DNA of 64,000 nt from CAVPHV01 sp963821095 (lineage in GTDB: Bacteria; Actinomycetota; Acidimicrobiia; Spongiisociales; UBA5794). Below the pieces are notes generated by a model. That model was given only the letters and a program-made list of their open reading frames with translations, was not told the DNA's origin and did not search any database. Positions 48,052 to 58,807 of the stretch are shown piece by piece; position 1 is the first letter of the stretch, and each line of letters begins with the position of its first letter. Made by a program: the position numbers and the translations under genes. The stretch lies in NCBI GenBank assembly GCA_963821095.1, contig CAWGCJ010000007.1, forward strand, positions 310,001 to 374,000, read 5' to 3'.

Positions 48052-49506
48052 TCAGATCAATGACTGGCTGGTGCCGCGCTTCAGGTACCGGCCGTCGCCT
48101 TTGGCCCCGACGTAGGCGTCGTTCTCGATGATGACTTTGCCACGAGACAGGACGGTGTCCACCTTGCCCGAGATCTCGATCCCGTCATATGCGGTGTAGT
48201 CGATGTTCATGTGGATCGTCTTGGCCGAATACGTGAACGAGGCGTTGGGGTCGTAGACAACGATGTCGGCGTCTGAGCCGACGGCGATCGTGCCCTTGTG
48301 CGGGTACATCCCGAACATCTTGGCCGGATTGGTTGCACACAACTCGACCCAGCGGTTCAAGCTCAGCCGGCCTTCGACGACGCCACCCTGATACATCAAG
48401 TTCAGCCGCTCCTCGACGCCGGGCAGTCCGTTGGGGATGGCGGTGAAGTCGCCTTCCCCGAGCCGCTTCTGGCGACCCATCGTCTCGTCATCGTCGTAGA
48501 AGAACCCGGCGTGATCGGTCGAAACGATCTGAAGATCGTTGCGCGCCAGTGCATTCCACAGGTAGTCCTGATGGCCGTCCGCCCTGGGGCGGATCGGGGT
48601 CGAGCACACATACTTGGCACCCTCGAACCCTGGGGCGCAGACGTGGTCTTCCCAGTTGAGGAAGAGGTACTGCGGGCAGGTTTCGCCGAAGACGTTGATT
48701 CCACGATCGCGCGCCAAGGTCAGTTCGGCGACGGCTTCTTTGGCGGACATGTGCACGATGTACAGCGGCGACCCGGCCAGCTCGGCCAGGGTGATGGCGC
48801 GGTGGACCGCTTCGGACTCGGTCGTCGGGGGACGGGTGGTCGTGTGGTACTTGGGATCGGTCTGGCCCCGTTGGATGGCTTGTTCACGCAGCACGTCGAT
48901 GGCGATGCCATTCTCGGCATGCATCATGATGGTGGTGCCGTTGTCGGCGGCGACCTGCATGGCGCGGAAGATCTCGCCGTCGTCGGAGTAGAGGACGCCC
49001 GGGTAGGCCATGAACAGCTTGAAGCTGGTCACCCCCTCGTCGACGATCGTGTCCATCTCCTTCAGGCTCTCGGCGTTGACGTCGCCGACGATCATGTGGA
49101 AGCCGTAGTCGATGGCGCTGTTGCCGGCAGCCTTGTCCATCCACGTGCCGAAGCCATCCATGATTCGTTCGCCCTTCACCTGGACGGCGAAGTCGATGAT
49201 CGAGGTGGTACCGCCGTGGGCGGCCGCCCGGGTGCCGCTCTCGAAGTTGTCCGAGACGTAGGTGCCGCCGAAGGGCAGTTCAAAATGGGTGTGGACATCG
49301 ATGGCGCCGGGGATGACGTACTTGCCGCTGGCATCGATCACCGTCGAGGCGCCGGCCTCAACCGCCGCTCCGGCGAGCTGGTCCATGACGCCCTCTGCGC
49401 CGCGGGCATAGATGGCGACCACTTTGTCGTCCTCGATGAGCACATCGGCGTCCATCGTGTCTGCGGCGGTCACCACTGTGCCACCCTTGATCAACGTCTT
49501 GGCCAT
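48052..49506 (-). CDS. Dihydropyrimidinase / hydantoinase
   Basis: 484 residues, frame intact, usual family length. The binuclear zinc site is visible: His72 and His74 in DVHTHFELPF, the carbamylated Lys163 in VTSFKLFMAYPG, MMHAENG and YIVHMSAKEAV for the next His ligands, and VSTDHAGF for the Asp. The active-site block GETCPQYLFL is also present. It opens the ring of dihydrouracil or dihydrothymine to the N-carbamoyl-beta-amino acid, and many members also accept hydantoins. The next gene downstream is mmsA and the upstream one the carbamoyl amidohydrolase, which supports the pyrimidine role. Confidence 0.94.
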   Translation of the reverse strand: MAKTLIKGGTVVTAADTMDADVLIEDDKVVAIYARGAEGVMDQLAGAAVEAGASTVIDASGKYVIPGAIDVHTHFELPFGGTYVSDNFESGTRAAAHGGTTSIIDFAVQVKGERIMDGFGTWMDKAAGNSAIDYGFHMIVGDVNAESLKEMDTIVDEGVTSFKLFMAYPGVLYSDDGEIFRAMQVAADNGTTIMMHAENGIAIDVLREQAIQRGQTDPKYHTTTRPPTTESEAVHRAITLAELAGSPLYIVHMSAKEAVAELTLARDRGINVFGETCPQYLFLNWEDHVCAPGFEGAKYVCSTPIRPRADGHQDYLWNALARNDLQIVSTDHAGFFYDDDETMGRQKRLGEGDFTAIPNGLPGVEERLNLMYQGGVVEGRLSLNRWVELCATNPAKMFGMYPHKGTIAVGSDADIVVYDPNASFTYSAKTIHMNIDYTAYDGIEISGKVDTVLSRGKVIIENDAYVGAKGDGRYLKRGTSQSLI

Positions 49507-49551
49507 CGTCCTCTCTCTCCTTGTTCGATCGTTGTCTGTCGGGTGCCGGTG

Positions 49552-50393
49552 CTACGGAGCGACCAACTCGTCGTAGGCATCGGGCCTGCGGTCGCGGTAG
49601 AACGCCCAGGTCTTGCGGACGGTGTCGATCAGGTCGAGATCGAGATCACGCACAACGAGTTCTTCGTCGGTGTCCGAGGCGGCGTCACCGACGAGTTGGC
49701 CACGAGGATCAACGAAGTACGACGAGCCGTAGAAGTCGTTGTCTCCGTAAGGCTCCTTGCCGACCCGGTTGATGGCCCCGATGAAGAACTCATTGGCGAC
49801 GGCGGCCGCAGGCTGCTCGAGGTTCCAAAGGTACATCGACAGTCCCCGGCTCGTGGCCGACGGGTTGAAGACGATCTTGGCGCCGTTGAGGCCGAGCGCT
49901 CGCCAACCCTCGGGGAAGTGCCGGTCGTAACAGATGTACACGCCGATCCTGCCGACGGCCGTGTCGAACACGGGGTAGCCGCCGTTGCCGGGACGGAAGT
50001 AGTACTTCTCCCAGAAGCCATCGATCTGCGGGATGTGCTGCTTGCGGTACCGGCCGAGGTACGTGCCGTCGGCGTCGATGACGGCAGCGGTGTTGTAGAA
50101 AACGCCGTCGTCTTCCTTTTCGAAGATGGGGACGACGAGCACCATTCCGGTTTCCTTGGCAAGCGCCATCATCTTGCGGGTTGTCGGCCCGTCGGGGATC
50201 GGCTCGGCCAAATCGAAATGCTCAGGCTCCTGCACTTGGCAGAAATACGGGCCGTAGAACAACTCCTGGAAGCACATGACCTTGGCGCCCTGTTCGGCCG
50301 CCTGCCTGGCGTAGTCGGCGTTCTTGGCGATCATCGACTCGACGTCGCCCGTCCACTCGTTTGCACGATGGCGGCCCGTACGACATTGGCCAT
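49552..50393 (-). CDS. Nitrilase-superfamily amidohydrolase, likely beta-ureidopropionase (one frameshift near start)
   Basis: ATG at 50393 behind AGGAGG: MANVVRAAIVQT, then the frame shifts at about 50365 and continues as NEWTGDVESMIAKNADYARQAA. The catalytic Glu-Lys-Cys triad is present: CFQELFYGPYF, GRYRKQHIPQ and GVYICYDRHFPEGWR. The length of about 280 residues and the HIPQIDGFWEKYYF block fit N-carbamoyl-beta-alanine / N-carbamoylputrescine type amidohydrolases. Next to dihydropyrimidinase it most likely cuts N-carbamoyl-beta-amino acids to the beta-amino acid, CO2 and ammonia. Confidence 0.88.
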
Positions 50394-50497
50394 GGATCAA
50401 TCCTCCTTCTGGGGACGACCGGTGCCATCCCCGCAAGCTCTCCCGTCTCGATCCAAACCTACCAGCTGCGATCAAAGATGCAGCCGGTTCGTCGCTC

Positions 50498-51897
50498 TCA
50501 CGACTCGGCCCGCTCCCGCAGCGTATCGTTGACGGCGGCGATATCGCCCGGCGAGGTCTTCGCCGCCCGCCAGTAGCAGAAGCCGGTCGGCAGGAACGCC
50601 AACTGGAAAACGGCCAGACCAACCGCCCAGTTGAGCGGAGGGGGGAGAGCGGTTTCGAAGCTGCCCGCGACCGCTCCGGTGAGGGCGTTGCCGGAGGAGC
50701 GGCCGACGCCATTGGTGAGGTTGCCAAGCCCGAAGACGGTGCCGCGATGCTCGGGTACGTTGACGTCGGCGATGAGAGCAAACCAGTTTGGTGAATCGGC
50801 CGAGGTCAGGGCGAGGGCCATGAGCGAGGTGAGGAAGGCCGCCGCCACCCACGGATTGGTGAAGATGCTGACGAGGACCTCGCCGACCAGGGTGAAAGTG
50901 CCCGCCCCGTCGGTGACGTCCAGTCCACGCATCGGGATGAAGAAGAACAGCAGGAAGAAGGGAATCGCTCCGAGGACGCCGATCATGGACACCAGAGCTC
51001 GACCGCTCGGGTTGCGTCGTTCCCATACATCGCCCAGGTAGCCGCCGAGGATCGAGGCAAGAGCGCCGAGCGTGATGATCGTGGCGAATAGCCCGCCGAC
51101 CTTGGTCGCGGTCGATGACGAGTAGCCCTCGGCGAGAACCTTCTCCTGATACAGCAGTGGCACCCAGACGAGCGAGCCGTAGGCAAACTGGGCGGCCAAG
51201 CCCTGGAAGATGAGCCAGCGGTTGGTGTGGACATCCCAGAGTTCGGGCACCTGATCGGGCTCGATCCTGTACTCGTAGTTGCCTTCGAGTCCGGCCAACG
51301 CCGGCTCGCGATAGCCGCGTGGAACGTCAACGTCGCCAGATAGAGCACCGAGAACAGTGCCCCGGCGGCGGCGATCACGAGGAGCGGAATCCGGAAGTTG
51401 TTGGCGCCCAGTTGGCTGGCGAGCAGCCCTCCGATGAGCGTCCCAAAGCCCTGCGACAAGCCCCAGAAGCTCATTGCCAACCCCCGGCGCTCCGGCTTCA
51501 CCAAGTCGCTCACCACCGAGAAGCCGACCAACGCAATGGCGCCGAGACCGAGAGCGGTCACCATCTGCCACGTGAAGAGCTGCCAGTACACCTGAGCCGT
51601 GGCGCTGAGCGTCAGCCCACCCACCCACACCAACGTCCCCAAGAACAAGAGCCGCTTGCGGTCCGTGCGGTCGCCCCAGTATCCCCAGGCGACGGACGAC
51701 ACGGCGGCGACGAGGATCGAAGCACCGGTCATGAAGACGATGGCGGACTTCGACGTGGCGAGTTCCTCGGAGATCGGTGTGACCATCGCCGGGATGGCCC
51801 CGATGGCGGCGTTGTCCAGTGAGGCCAGCACGATGAACACCACAACCGTGAACACAAGATGCGGGGTCGATCCCCACCAGGAAGGTCGGCGTGCCAT
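50498..51897 (-). CDS. MFS transporter (one frameshift)
   Basis: ATG at 51897. The first six helices end near 51310 with LYLATLTFHAAIASR; the protein resumes one frame over as REPALAGLEGNYEYRIEPDQVPELWDVHTNR and continues with six more helices to a stop at 50498. The A-type loop GYWGDRTDRKRLLF between helices 2 and 3 is the MFS signature, and VVSDLVKPERRGLAMSFWG is also typical. An unusual cytoplasmic loop of about 50 residues joins the halves. Its place at the head of the catabolic cluster suggests uptake of a pyrimidine or related compound, but the family does not prove it. Confidence 0.82.
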
Positions 51898-51933
51898 TGC
51901 CGAGAGAGTACCGAGTGCCGGTGCGGGAATTCG

Positions 51934-53485
51934 CTATCTCTCGACTGCGTCCACCAAGGCGCCGGTGAGGACGTCGTAGCCGAGTGCGTTGGGGTGGATG
52001 TCGGGGGGAACGTCGACCATGTGGGTGGTCGCCGTCGCCGTGCCTCGCATGGGGGTGAAACCGTCGGCGACCAGGAACCCGAACGAATCGGCAGCGGACG
52101 CAGCCATCCGGTTCAGCTCGCCGATCACCGCGTTGCTACGCGCCTCGAAGTACACCTGGTCGTCGAAACCAAAACTGAACGGGTTGTAGGCGAGCAACAT
52201 CACCACCGTGGCCCCGGGCATGGCGGCATCGACTTGTTCGAAGATCAAGTCGATGTTCCGCGAATACGCCACCAGTGCGATGTTGATCCGCTCGGTACAG
52301 GCCGTTGCGTCGATATCGGAACTGCAGTCGGCGGAAGCGAGGTGGCCGAGCAGGTCGTTGGCACCGATGTCGATCGTCACGTAGGCAACCTCGTGGTTGG
52401 CGGCAAACGCCACGGCCTCGTCGAGCTGACCGGTATGGAGCAGCGTCCCTGAGGTCTCACCCGAGACGCCGAAGTTGGCGAGGCCGTAGGTGGTGGCCGC
52501 CGCGTTCTCGAGTTGGGTGTGTAAGCGCGACACGTAACCATCGGCTGGGTCGTCGACTCCGACGTTGGCCGCCAGCGAATCGCCGATGGCGATGTAGTAG
52601 CGGTCGCCGGGTGCCGTGGTGCCGGAAACCCGCCCGGGTGGAAACTGCGCTTCAACCTGGACTCCGCCCGCGGCGAGATCGGCTCCTTCCCCAGCGCTGC
52701 CAGTACGGCAGCCGGATCGATCTTGGCGCCGTTGCGCTGGGTGCCGGTGATGACGGCACGATCATCGCCGATGACGATGGATTGCACGTCTGCGCCTTCT
52801 TCCGCCAGAGCCGCTTCGAGGTCGGCGAGGTCGGTGATCATGTCCTCAACTGCGCCTTGAGCGACGGCCGGCATCGAGAAGATGCCGACGTCGACTTCGA
52901 TGATCTCCAGCTGGAGGCTGCCAGCCACCACCTCAGCGGAAAGCGTGCCGGCAGCTTCGAGAGAGCCGTTCTTGAACACGCCGACGAAGTCCACCCTGCC
53001 GGGGTCTCCGGTGGCGTTGGTGATGTCGATGGTGACTCGAGCGAATGGGTTGTTGCCCGTGTTCAAGGCGTCCTGGAGAACGGCATTGAGTTCGGCCTCG
53101 GTCAATTCGATGCGGAACGCCGACGAACCCTCCGAACTGTCGAGCTTCGACTCTGCGGCCGCCAGGGCCGCCTGATCGGCCGGAGCCGCGGTACCGGTCC
53201 CCGGCGATGCCACCACGGCAAGGATCTGAGCCGCCCCGTATCCCGTGATCGCGATCGATCCGATCAACACCACGACCAGAGCGGCGAAGACCCCCCGCGC
53301 CGGCCGCGCCGGTGGGTACGCGCCGCCGCAATGGCGCCGCCGAGGATCGTGACGAAGACCGCAATGGCGGCGAAGTCGCCGATGGTGAAGAGGGCAAGCG
53401 TCCCCGCTGCGACCGCGGCGAAGAAGCCGAGGACGACGAGGCCGGCGGTGCCGGCTGCAGTGGGGGGCGGGTCGGTGGTGCTCAC
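51934..53485 (-). CDS. Membrane-anchored SGNH/GDSL hydrolase (two or more frameshifts)
   Basis: GTG at 53485 (VSTTDPPPTAAG). Two N-terminal helices (LVVLGFFAAVAAGTLALF, FVTILGGAIAAAR) are followed, after a shift near 53320, by a third (FAALVVVLIGSIAITGYGAAQI), then a region of about 200 residues (SAFRIELTEAELNAVLQDAL, VDFVGVFKNGSLEAAG), and after another shift near 52640 by a GDSL domain: IAIGDSLAANVGV (block I, Ser), GVSGETSG, IDIGANDLLGH (block III Asn) and DIHPNALGYDV (Asp-x-x-His). It should be an esterase or lipase working outside the membrane. The middle region resembles lipoprotein-like domains but I cannot name it. Total length about 515 residues. Confidence 0.75.
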
Positions 53486-53580
53486 GGGAATAGGCGCGGG
53501 AGCCTACCCCGTGGTCTCCTCTATGGGAGGGGCGCTCAGCTACTCTTCGCGACCAAAAGAACCCCCGGAGTTCACCACCG

Positions 53581-55398
53581 ATGACCACGTTGTCCGATCC
53601 GCTGTGGACGCCCAACTGGGCCGCCATCGGCCACGCCAACCTCACCGCTGCGATTCCGACGTCGGCCTCAACTCGTACGAAGCGTTTCATGAGTGGTCGG
53701 TGCAGGATCGAGATGGCTTCTGGGGTCTCGTGCTCGAACGGCTCCGCATCGACTTCACGAAGTGGCCCGAGAAGATGCTGGAACAGGGGGCCACCGTTGA
53801 AGACGTTGATTGGCTGCCCGGCGCCGAACTCAATATTGCGGCGAGTTGTTTCCACGCCGACCCGACCGACACGGCGATCGTCGCACGCTTCGGTGGCGCC
53901 ATCCACGAGGTGAGCTATGGCGCGCTGCGTCAATTGATGCTGCGGGTTGCGAACGGATTGCTGGCCGCAGGATGTGAGCCGGGCGGTCAGGTAGCTATTG
54001 CCATGCCGATGACGGTTGAAGCAGTGGCGGCCTACCTCGGAATCGTGTGGGTGGGTGGAGTTGTGGTTTCGGTCGCCGACAGCTTCGCTCCCGACGAGAT
54101 CGCGACCCGGCTGCGGATCACCGATACCGACACCGTCATCACCCAGGATCGAATCCTCCGCGCCGGCCGAGAGCTCCCCATGTATGAGAAGGTGGTTGCC
54201 GCCGGAGCCGCCCATGCGATCGTGGTCGAGACCGGGGGAGGCGTTGCGTTCGCGATGGCGACACGTCGTGGGAAGACTTCCTCGGCGACGATCGGGATGT
54301 CACCCCTACGACCCGCCACCCCGACGACGCCATGAACATCCTGTTCTCGTCGGGAACGACCGGCGACCCCAAGGCGATTCCGTGGACCCACCTCACCCCA
54401 ATCAAGAGCGCCATGGATGGGCACTTCCATCAAGACATTCATCCCGGCGATGTCGTGGCCTGGCCGACCAATCTCGGCTGGATGATGGGCCCGTGGCTCA
54501 TCTACGCCACCTTCATCAATCGGGCCACGATGGCGCTGTTCGATGACGCTCCGACGAACCCGACTTCGGCGAGTTCGTCCAGGAGGCAGGTGTCACCATT
54601 CTCGGGGTGGTGCCCAGCCTGGTGGCGGCCTGGAAGACGGGCCGGATCATGGAGTTGTACGACTGGTCTGCCATCCGCCTCTTCAGCTCGACCGGCGAAG
54701 CCTCCAGCCCCATCGACATGGAGTATCTGATGGGCCTGGCAGGGAACAAACCCATCATCGAGTACATCGGCGGTACCGAGATCGGCGGGGGATTCCTCAC
54801 CGGGACCTTGCTCCAGCCGGCGATTCCCAGCCTGTTCACCACCCCGACTCTCGGCCTCGACGTCGTATTGCTCGACGACGAAGGACGGCGGTCCGATGTC
54901 GGCGAGGTCTTCATCGTGCCGCCTTCGATCGGGCTGTCGACCAGGTTGCTGAACCGCGATCACCACGAGGTGTACTTCGAGGGTGTTCCGGTGGTGAGCG
55001 GGGTCCAATTGCGCCGCCACGGCGACCACATGGAGCAGCTGGAAGGTGGCTACTACCACGCCCTCGGCCGGGTCGACGATGCGATGAATCTCGGTGGCAT
55101 CAAGGTGAGCTCAACTGAAATCGAGCGAGTTGTCCTACCCGTTGCCGGTGTGGCCGAGACGGCCGCCGTTGCGGTGGCGCCGCCCGGTGGCGGCCCCAGC
55201 CACCTCGTGATCTTCGCCGTGCCCGAACCCGGCTCCGAGTCACAACAGCCCCAATGGCGGGCCGCCATGCAGGAGGCGATCAGGGAGCACCTGAATCCCC
55301 TGTTCAAGATCCACGGTGTGGTGGTGGTGGAGTCCCTGCCTCGCACCGCGTCTGGCAAGGTCAAGCGGCGCGAGTTGCGTGACGAGTACTCCGGCTGA
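53581..55398 (+). CDS. AMP-dependent acyl-CoA synthetase (three frameshifts)
   Basis: ATG at 53581. Shifts occur near 53650, 54260 and 54545. Read across them, the chain has an acetyl-CoA-synthetase-type N-terminus (DSDVGLNSYEAFHEWSVQDRDGFW, WLPGAELNIAASCFHAD), the P-loop NILFSSGTTGDPKAIPWTH, YIGGTEIGGG (A5), HALGRVDDAMNLGGIKVSSTEIE (A7-A8) and the catalytic Lys in RTASGKVKRRELRDEY. The overall layout resembles the plant AAE17/18-type branch more than fatty-acid FadD. The acid used is unknown. Its stop overlaps the start of the next gene by one base. Confidence 0.85.
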
Positions 55399-56174
55399 TG
55401 CCTCCTGCCATCCTGGTCATCCAGCACGGACCACAGGTTCCTCCCGGGTACGTCGAGTCGGCTCTGGTGGCCGCGGGTGCCGACTACGAGATTGTGCTGC
55501 TCCACACCGGCACTCCGGTCCCCGGGATAGCCGGCTGGAACGGGATCGTCTCGCTCGGTGGCGCAATGGGTGCCTACGACGAAGCCGACTATCCGTACCT
55601 GGTCGCCGAAAAGGAGCTGCTCCGTGACGCGGTTGCCGCCGGCATTCCGGTGCTAGGGATCTGTCTCGGCTGCCAGCTTCTTGCCGACGCACTAGGGGGC
55701 CGGGCCTACCGGGGTGAGTTGCCCGAGATCACCTTCACGACGGTTCCGCTGACGACGGATGGCGCCGCCGATCCCGTTGTGGGTGTCATGACCGACCCGA
55801 CATTGACGTTTCACCAGGACACGTGGGACCTGCCGCCGGGCGGCGTGTTGCTGGCGGCCACCGAGAGGTACCCGCAGGCTTTCCGGCTCGGCTCTGCGGT
55901 CGGCATCCAATCCCATCCTGAGGCCCCACCGGAACTCATCGCTGAGTGGACTACTTCCGAGGTAGGCGAACGCCATCTCGTCACTGCCGGTGTCGATGGC
56001 CGGGCAATCGTGGCCGCAATGGATCTCGGCCGTGCCGAGAGCCAAGCCATGGCCGCCCGGCTCTTCGCCGCCTGGTTGGGGGAAGTCGTTCAGCATTGCG
56101 AGGCATCCGCGGATAGCCCGTGTCGAGGGCGCCGCTGTCGCCTGCCGCGAGGGACCGCTCGGTACGCTCTGGTC
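55398..56174 (+). CDS. Class I glutamine amidotransferase-like protein
   Basis: Start overlaps the synthetase stop (TGATG). About 235 residues carry a class I GATase fold: VIQHGPQVPPGYV, SLGGAMGAYDEADYPYL, the nucleophile Cys in LGICLGCQLLADALGG, and the His-x-Glu in GIQSHPEAPPEL. It may move ammonia to an acceptor or hydrolyse gamma-glutamyl bonds. The frame does not stop before the next gene: reading continues through HCEASADSPCRGRRC into a membrane protein. A one-base shift near 56090 would end it as SALRGIRG with TAG, so I annotate two genes and treat the open junction as a probable lost base. Confidence 0.75.
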
Positions 56175-57278
56175 ATGGTCAATGTTGTTGTGTTCGCCGC
56201 AGGACTGCTGCTCGTCGCGTGGACGTTGATGTCGGCGATCCGCACCGTCATCCTGCCGCGCAGTGCCCAGAGCATGATCACCAGGGTGGTATTCCTGTCG
56301 TTGCGGACGCCGTTTCGGTGGGTGGCCAACGAGCGGCGCAACTTTGCGTCTCGCGATCGGGTGATGGCGCTGTATGCCCCGGTGGCCCTGGTTGCCCTGG
56401 TTGCCGTCTGGCTGCTCCTGGTCACGGTGGGGTACACCGCGATGTTCTGGGCCCTGGACGACAGATCGCTTGCCGACGCCATCCACCTGGCGACATCTTC
56501 GATCACGACATTGGGTTTTGCCCCCGCAGACGACCTTCCCGAGCAATTGCTGGCATTCACCTCGGCCGGGGTCGGGCTATTCATCCTCACCCTGATGATC
56601 ACCTACCTCCCGACGATGTATTCGGCGTTCTCGCGGCACGAAACGATGGTGGCGCTGCTCGAGGTGCGGGCCGGCACTCCGCCGTCTGCGGCCGAGTTCC
56701 TGCTCCGTCATCACCGGATTGGCTGGCTCGATCAGATGGATGAAACCTGGCTGGATTGGGAGCGCTGGTTCGCCGAACTCGAGGAAGCCCACACCTCGTA
56801 TGCGGCCCTCAACTTCTTCCGCTCACCCCAGCCGGACCGGTCGTGGGTGACCGCCGCGGGCACGGTGCTCGACGCCGCGTCGATCTCGAGCGCAGCGATC
56901 GAGATGGGGAGGCAGGGCCCCAAGGGCGTGTGCATTCGTTCCGGCTTTCTCGCCCTGCGCCGTATCGCCGACTTCTTCGGACTCGTCTACGACCCGGACC
57001 CGGCCCCGGACGATCCGATCAGCATCACCCGCGGCGAGTTCGACGCCGTATGGGACCAATTGGCGGAGGCCGGGGTGCCGCTGGTCGCAGACCGAGACCA
57101 GGCGTGGCGCGAGTTTGCCGGCTGGCGGGTCAACTACGACGCCGTGCTGTTGGCCATCGCCGAATTGACCATGGCGCCATATGCCCCATGGAGCTCTGAT
57201 CGATCCGGCCCACGCCATCAGCGGCCCCGGCTCGGCAAGTTCGCCACCTGGCTCAGCCCGAAGGGGGCGGACCGATAG
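56175..57278 (+). CDS. Two-helix ion-channel-like membrane protein
   Basis: ATG at 56175 (MVNVVVFAAGLLLVAWTLMSAIRTV). After the first helix, an amphipathic stretch and a second helix (VALVALVAVWLLLVTVGYTAMFW) comes ATSSITTLGFAPADDLPEQ, which looks like the pore loop of two-TM potassium channels with the TVGYG filter altered to TLGF, then an inner helix (VGLFILTLMITYLPTMYSAF). The C-terminal 200 residues are soluble and helical. This suggests a channel-like protein of unknown selectivity. It is in frame with the upstream amidotransferase. Confidence 0.7.
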   Translation: MVNVVVFAAGLLLVAWTLMSAIRTVILPRSAQSMITRVVFLSLRTPFRWVANERRNFASRDRVMALYAPVALVALVAVWLLLVTVGYTAMFWALDDRSLADAIHLATSSITTLGFAPADDLPEQLLAFTSAGVGLFILTLMITYLPTMYSAFSRHETMVALLEVRAGTPPSAAEFLLRHHRIGWLDQMDETWLDWERWFAELEEAHTSYAALNFFRSPQPDRSWVTAAGTVLDAASISSAAIEMGRQGPKGVCIRSGFLALRRIADFFGLVYDPDPAPDDPISITRGEFDAVWDQLAEAGVPLVADRDQAWREFAGWRVNYDAVLLAIAELTMAPYAPWSSDRSGPRHQRPRLGKFATWLSPKGADR

Positions 57279-57352
57279 GCTGCGACGGGCCAATACTCGA
57301 GCGTCCCGGCCGTCCCTAGAATCGGACCCAAGCCGGGAAAGGGAGGACTGCG

Positions 57353-58242
57353 GTGCCGCAAGCGGGGGAGCCCCACGCTTCGCTTCGCGAGCGTGTGATC
57401 GGCGAGCAAGGCGTCATCATGATCGTCGGTGCTGCCGACACCGGGAAGACGACGCTCGCCAAGCTGCTCATGGCCGATGCCCTCGGCGCCGGGAAGTCGG
57501 TCGCCCTGGTCGACGCCGATCTGAGCCGCTCGACCGTCGGTCCGCCTGCCTGTATCGGCCTCAAGTGGGTGCGATCGCCCGAAGACTTCGCCGCCCTCAC
57601 GAGGCCGATGAGTTGCGGTTCGTCGGCTCGACCCAGCCCCTGGGTGTCGTTCTCCCCCATGTGGTCGCGGCCGCCGCCCTCGTTGATGTGGCTCGCACGG
57701 GCGCCGACTTCGTGGTGCTCGACACGACCGGAGTTGTCTCCGGCGTGGTGGGGCAGACGATCAAGTACCACCTCATGGAGTTGTGTGCCCCGTCGCTGGT
57801 CATTGCGATGCAACGTGGGCGTGAGATGGAGCCGACCATCGGCATGCTCGAGCGTTTTCTCGGAGCCCGGGTGGCGCGGTCCGCACCCCATGCCGATCTT
57901 GTGCCGCAGGGCCCGGTCGAGCAGCGTGCCGCCCGCATCGATGCGTTCCGCCGGGCGTTGGCACCCCCCTTGCCCCGTTGGCGGGTACAGCCGTCGGTGT
58001 TCGCGCCAACCCTCCCCGACGGCTTCGACCTGAAACGCCTCCACGGGATGCTGGTTGGGGTGCAGGACGATACCGGACGCTGCCTGGGCCTCGGAGCGCT
58101 CGAACACGCCGAACACTCGCTGGTCGTCGCTACCCGCCATGGCGAGGTCATGCGTGGACTTCGGCTCGGCTCGCTGCGAATCGACCTCGACAGCTACGAC
58201 ACCACCCGCCTGCGTCTGCGCCAACTCATCTTTGGGATCTGA
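57353..58242 (+). CDS. CLP1/GRC3-like P-loop polynucleotide kinase (one frameshift)
   Basis: GTG at 57353 with GGGAGGAC upstream. Residues 26-33 are the Walker A loop GAADTGKT, followed by KLLMADALGAGKSVALVDADLSRSTVGPPACIGL, the conserved block of the CLP1/polynucleotide 5'-hydroxyl-kinase family with its DxDxxxSTxGPP motif. After a shift near 57600 it continues as ELRFVGSTQPLGVVLPHVV and FVVLDTTGVVSGVVGQTIKYHLME. About 297 residues. Family members phosphorylate RNA or DNA 5' ends; bacterial copies are little studied. A VOC gene follows 16 bases on, likely co-transcribed. Confidence 0.82.
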
Positions 58243-58258
58243 GGGAGGTGGGTTGCTG

Positions 58259-58807
58259 ATGGGCGCTCGCCTCACCGCGGTCAGGGTTCCGCTGCCGTGG
58301 GACGAGTTTGCTCTTCCCAATCCGCTGCAGACTCGCTCGACGGTGCTGCTTACCGGCGAGATCGCGTGGGCATGGGAGCCCGCGGCACCCGACTTCGGGA
58401 TTGACGTCTGCGAGGGCGTCGTTGGCGCCACGGCGGATGGATGGGATCTCGATCACGTGGTGCTTCTCGTTGCCGACCTCGACGAGGCGGTGGCCACAAT
58501 GCAGGACATCGGCGCCGATCCCAGGCTTCGCCTCAGCGTGCGGGGCCGCCCGACTGCGTTCTTTCGGGTTGGGCCGCTGCTCGAGGTGGTCGAGTCGCCG
58601 GTGCGGGCACCGGCCCTCTTCGGGGTTGCTCTAGTGACCGATGAGCCGCTCGAGACGGTTGCATTGCGTTGGCGCAGCTTGGGTCGCGACGTCGCCGACC
58701 CGCGTCCTGCCATTCAGCCGGGTCGCCGCATCATGACGGTGCGTGCCACCGAGGCAGGTCTTGCGGTGATGTCCCCCGACCGAGCGGTGACTTCCCCAGG
58801 CCACTAG
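58259..58807 (+). CDS. VOC-family (glyoxalase-like) protein
   Basis: 182 residues from the ATG at 58259; a TTG six bases upstream is an alternative, with GGGAGG in front of both. The block DLDHVVLLVADLDEAVATMQDIG is the first beta-alpha-beta-beta-beta unit of the vicinal oxygen chelate fold, and GRPTAFFRVGPLLEVVES ends with the usual metal-ligand Glu. The first 60 residues are extra and not clearly homologous. Substrate unknown. It closes the transcript begun by the kinase gene. Confidence 0.78.
   Translation: MGARLTAVRVPLPWDEFALPNPLQTRSTVLLTGEIAWAWEPAAPDFGIDVCEGVVGATADGWDLDHVVLLVADLDEAVATMQDIGADPRLRLSVRGRPTAFFRVGPLLEVVESPVRAPALFGVALVTDEPLETVALRWRSLGRDVADPRPAIQPGRRIMTVRATEAGLAVMSPDRAVTSPGH

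Noticed and set aside
48298..50532. Plus-strand open frame of 744 codons opposite dihydropyrimidinase and the amidohydrolase
   Set aside because: It mirrors two well-supported genes in high-GC DNA, has no domain likeness and crosses both intergenic gaps.
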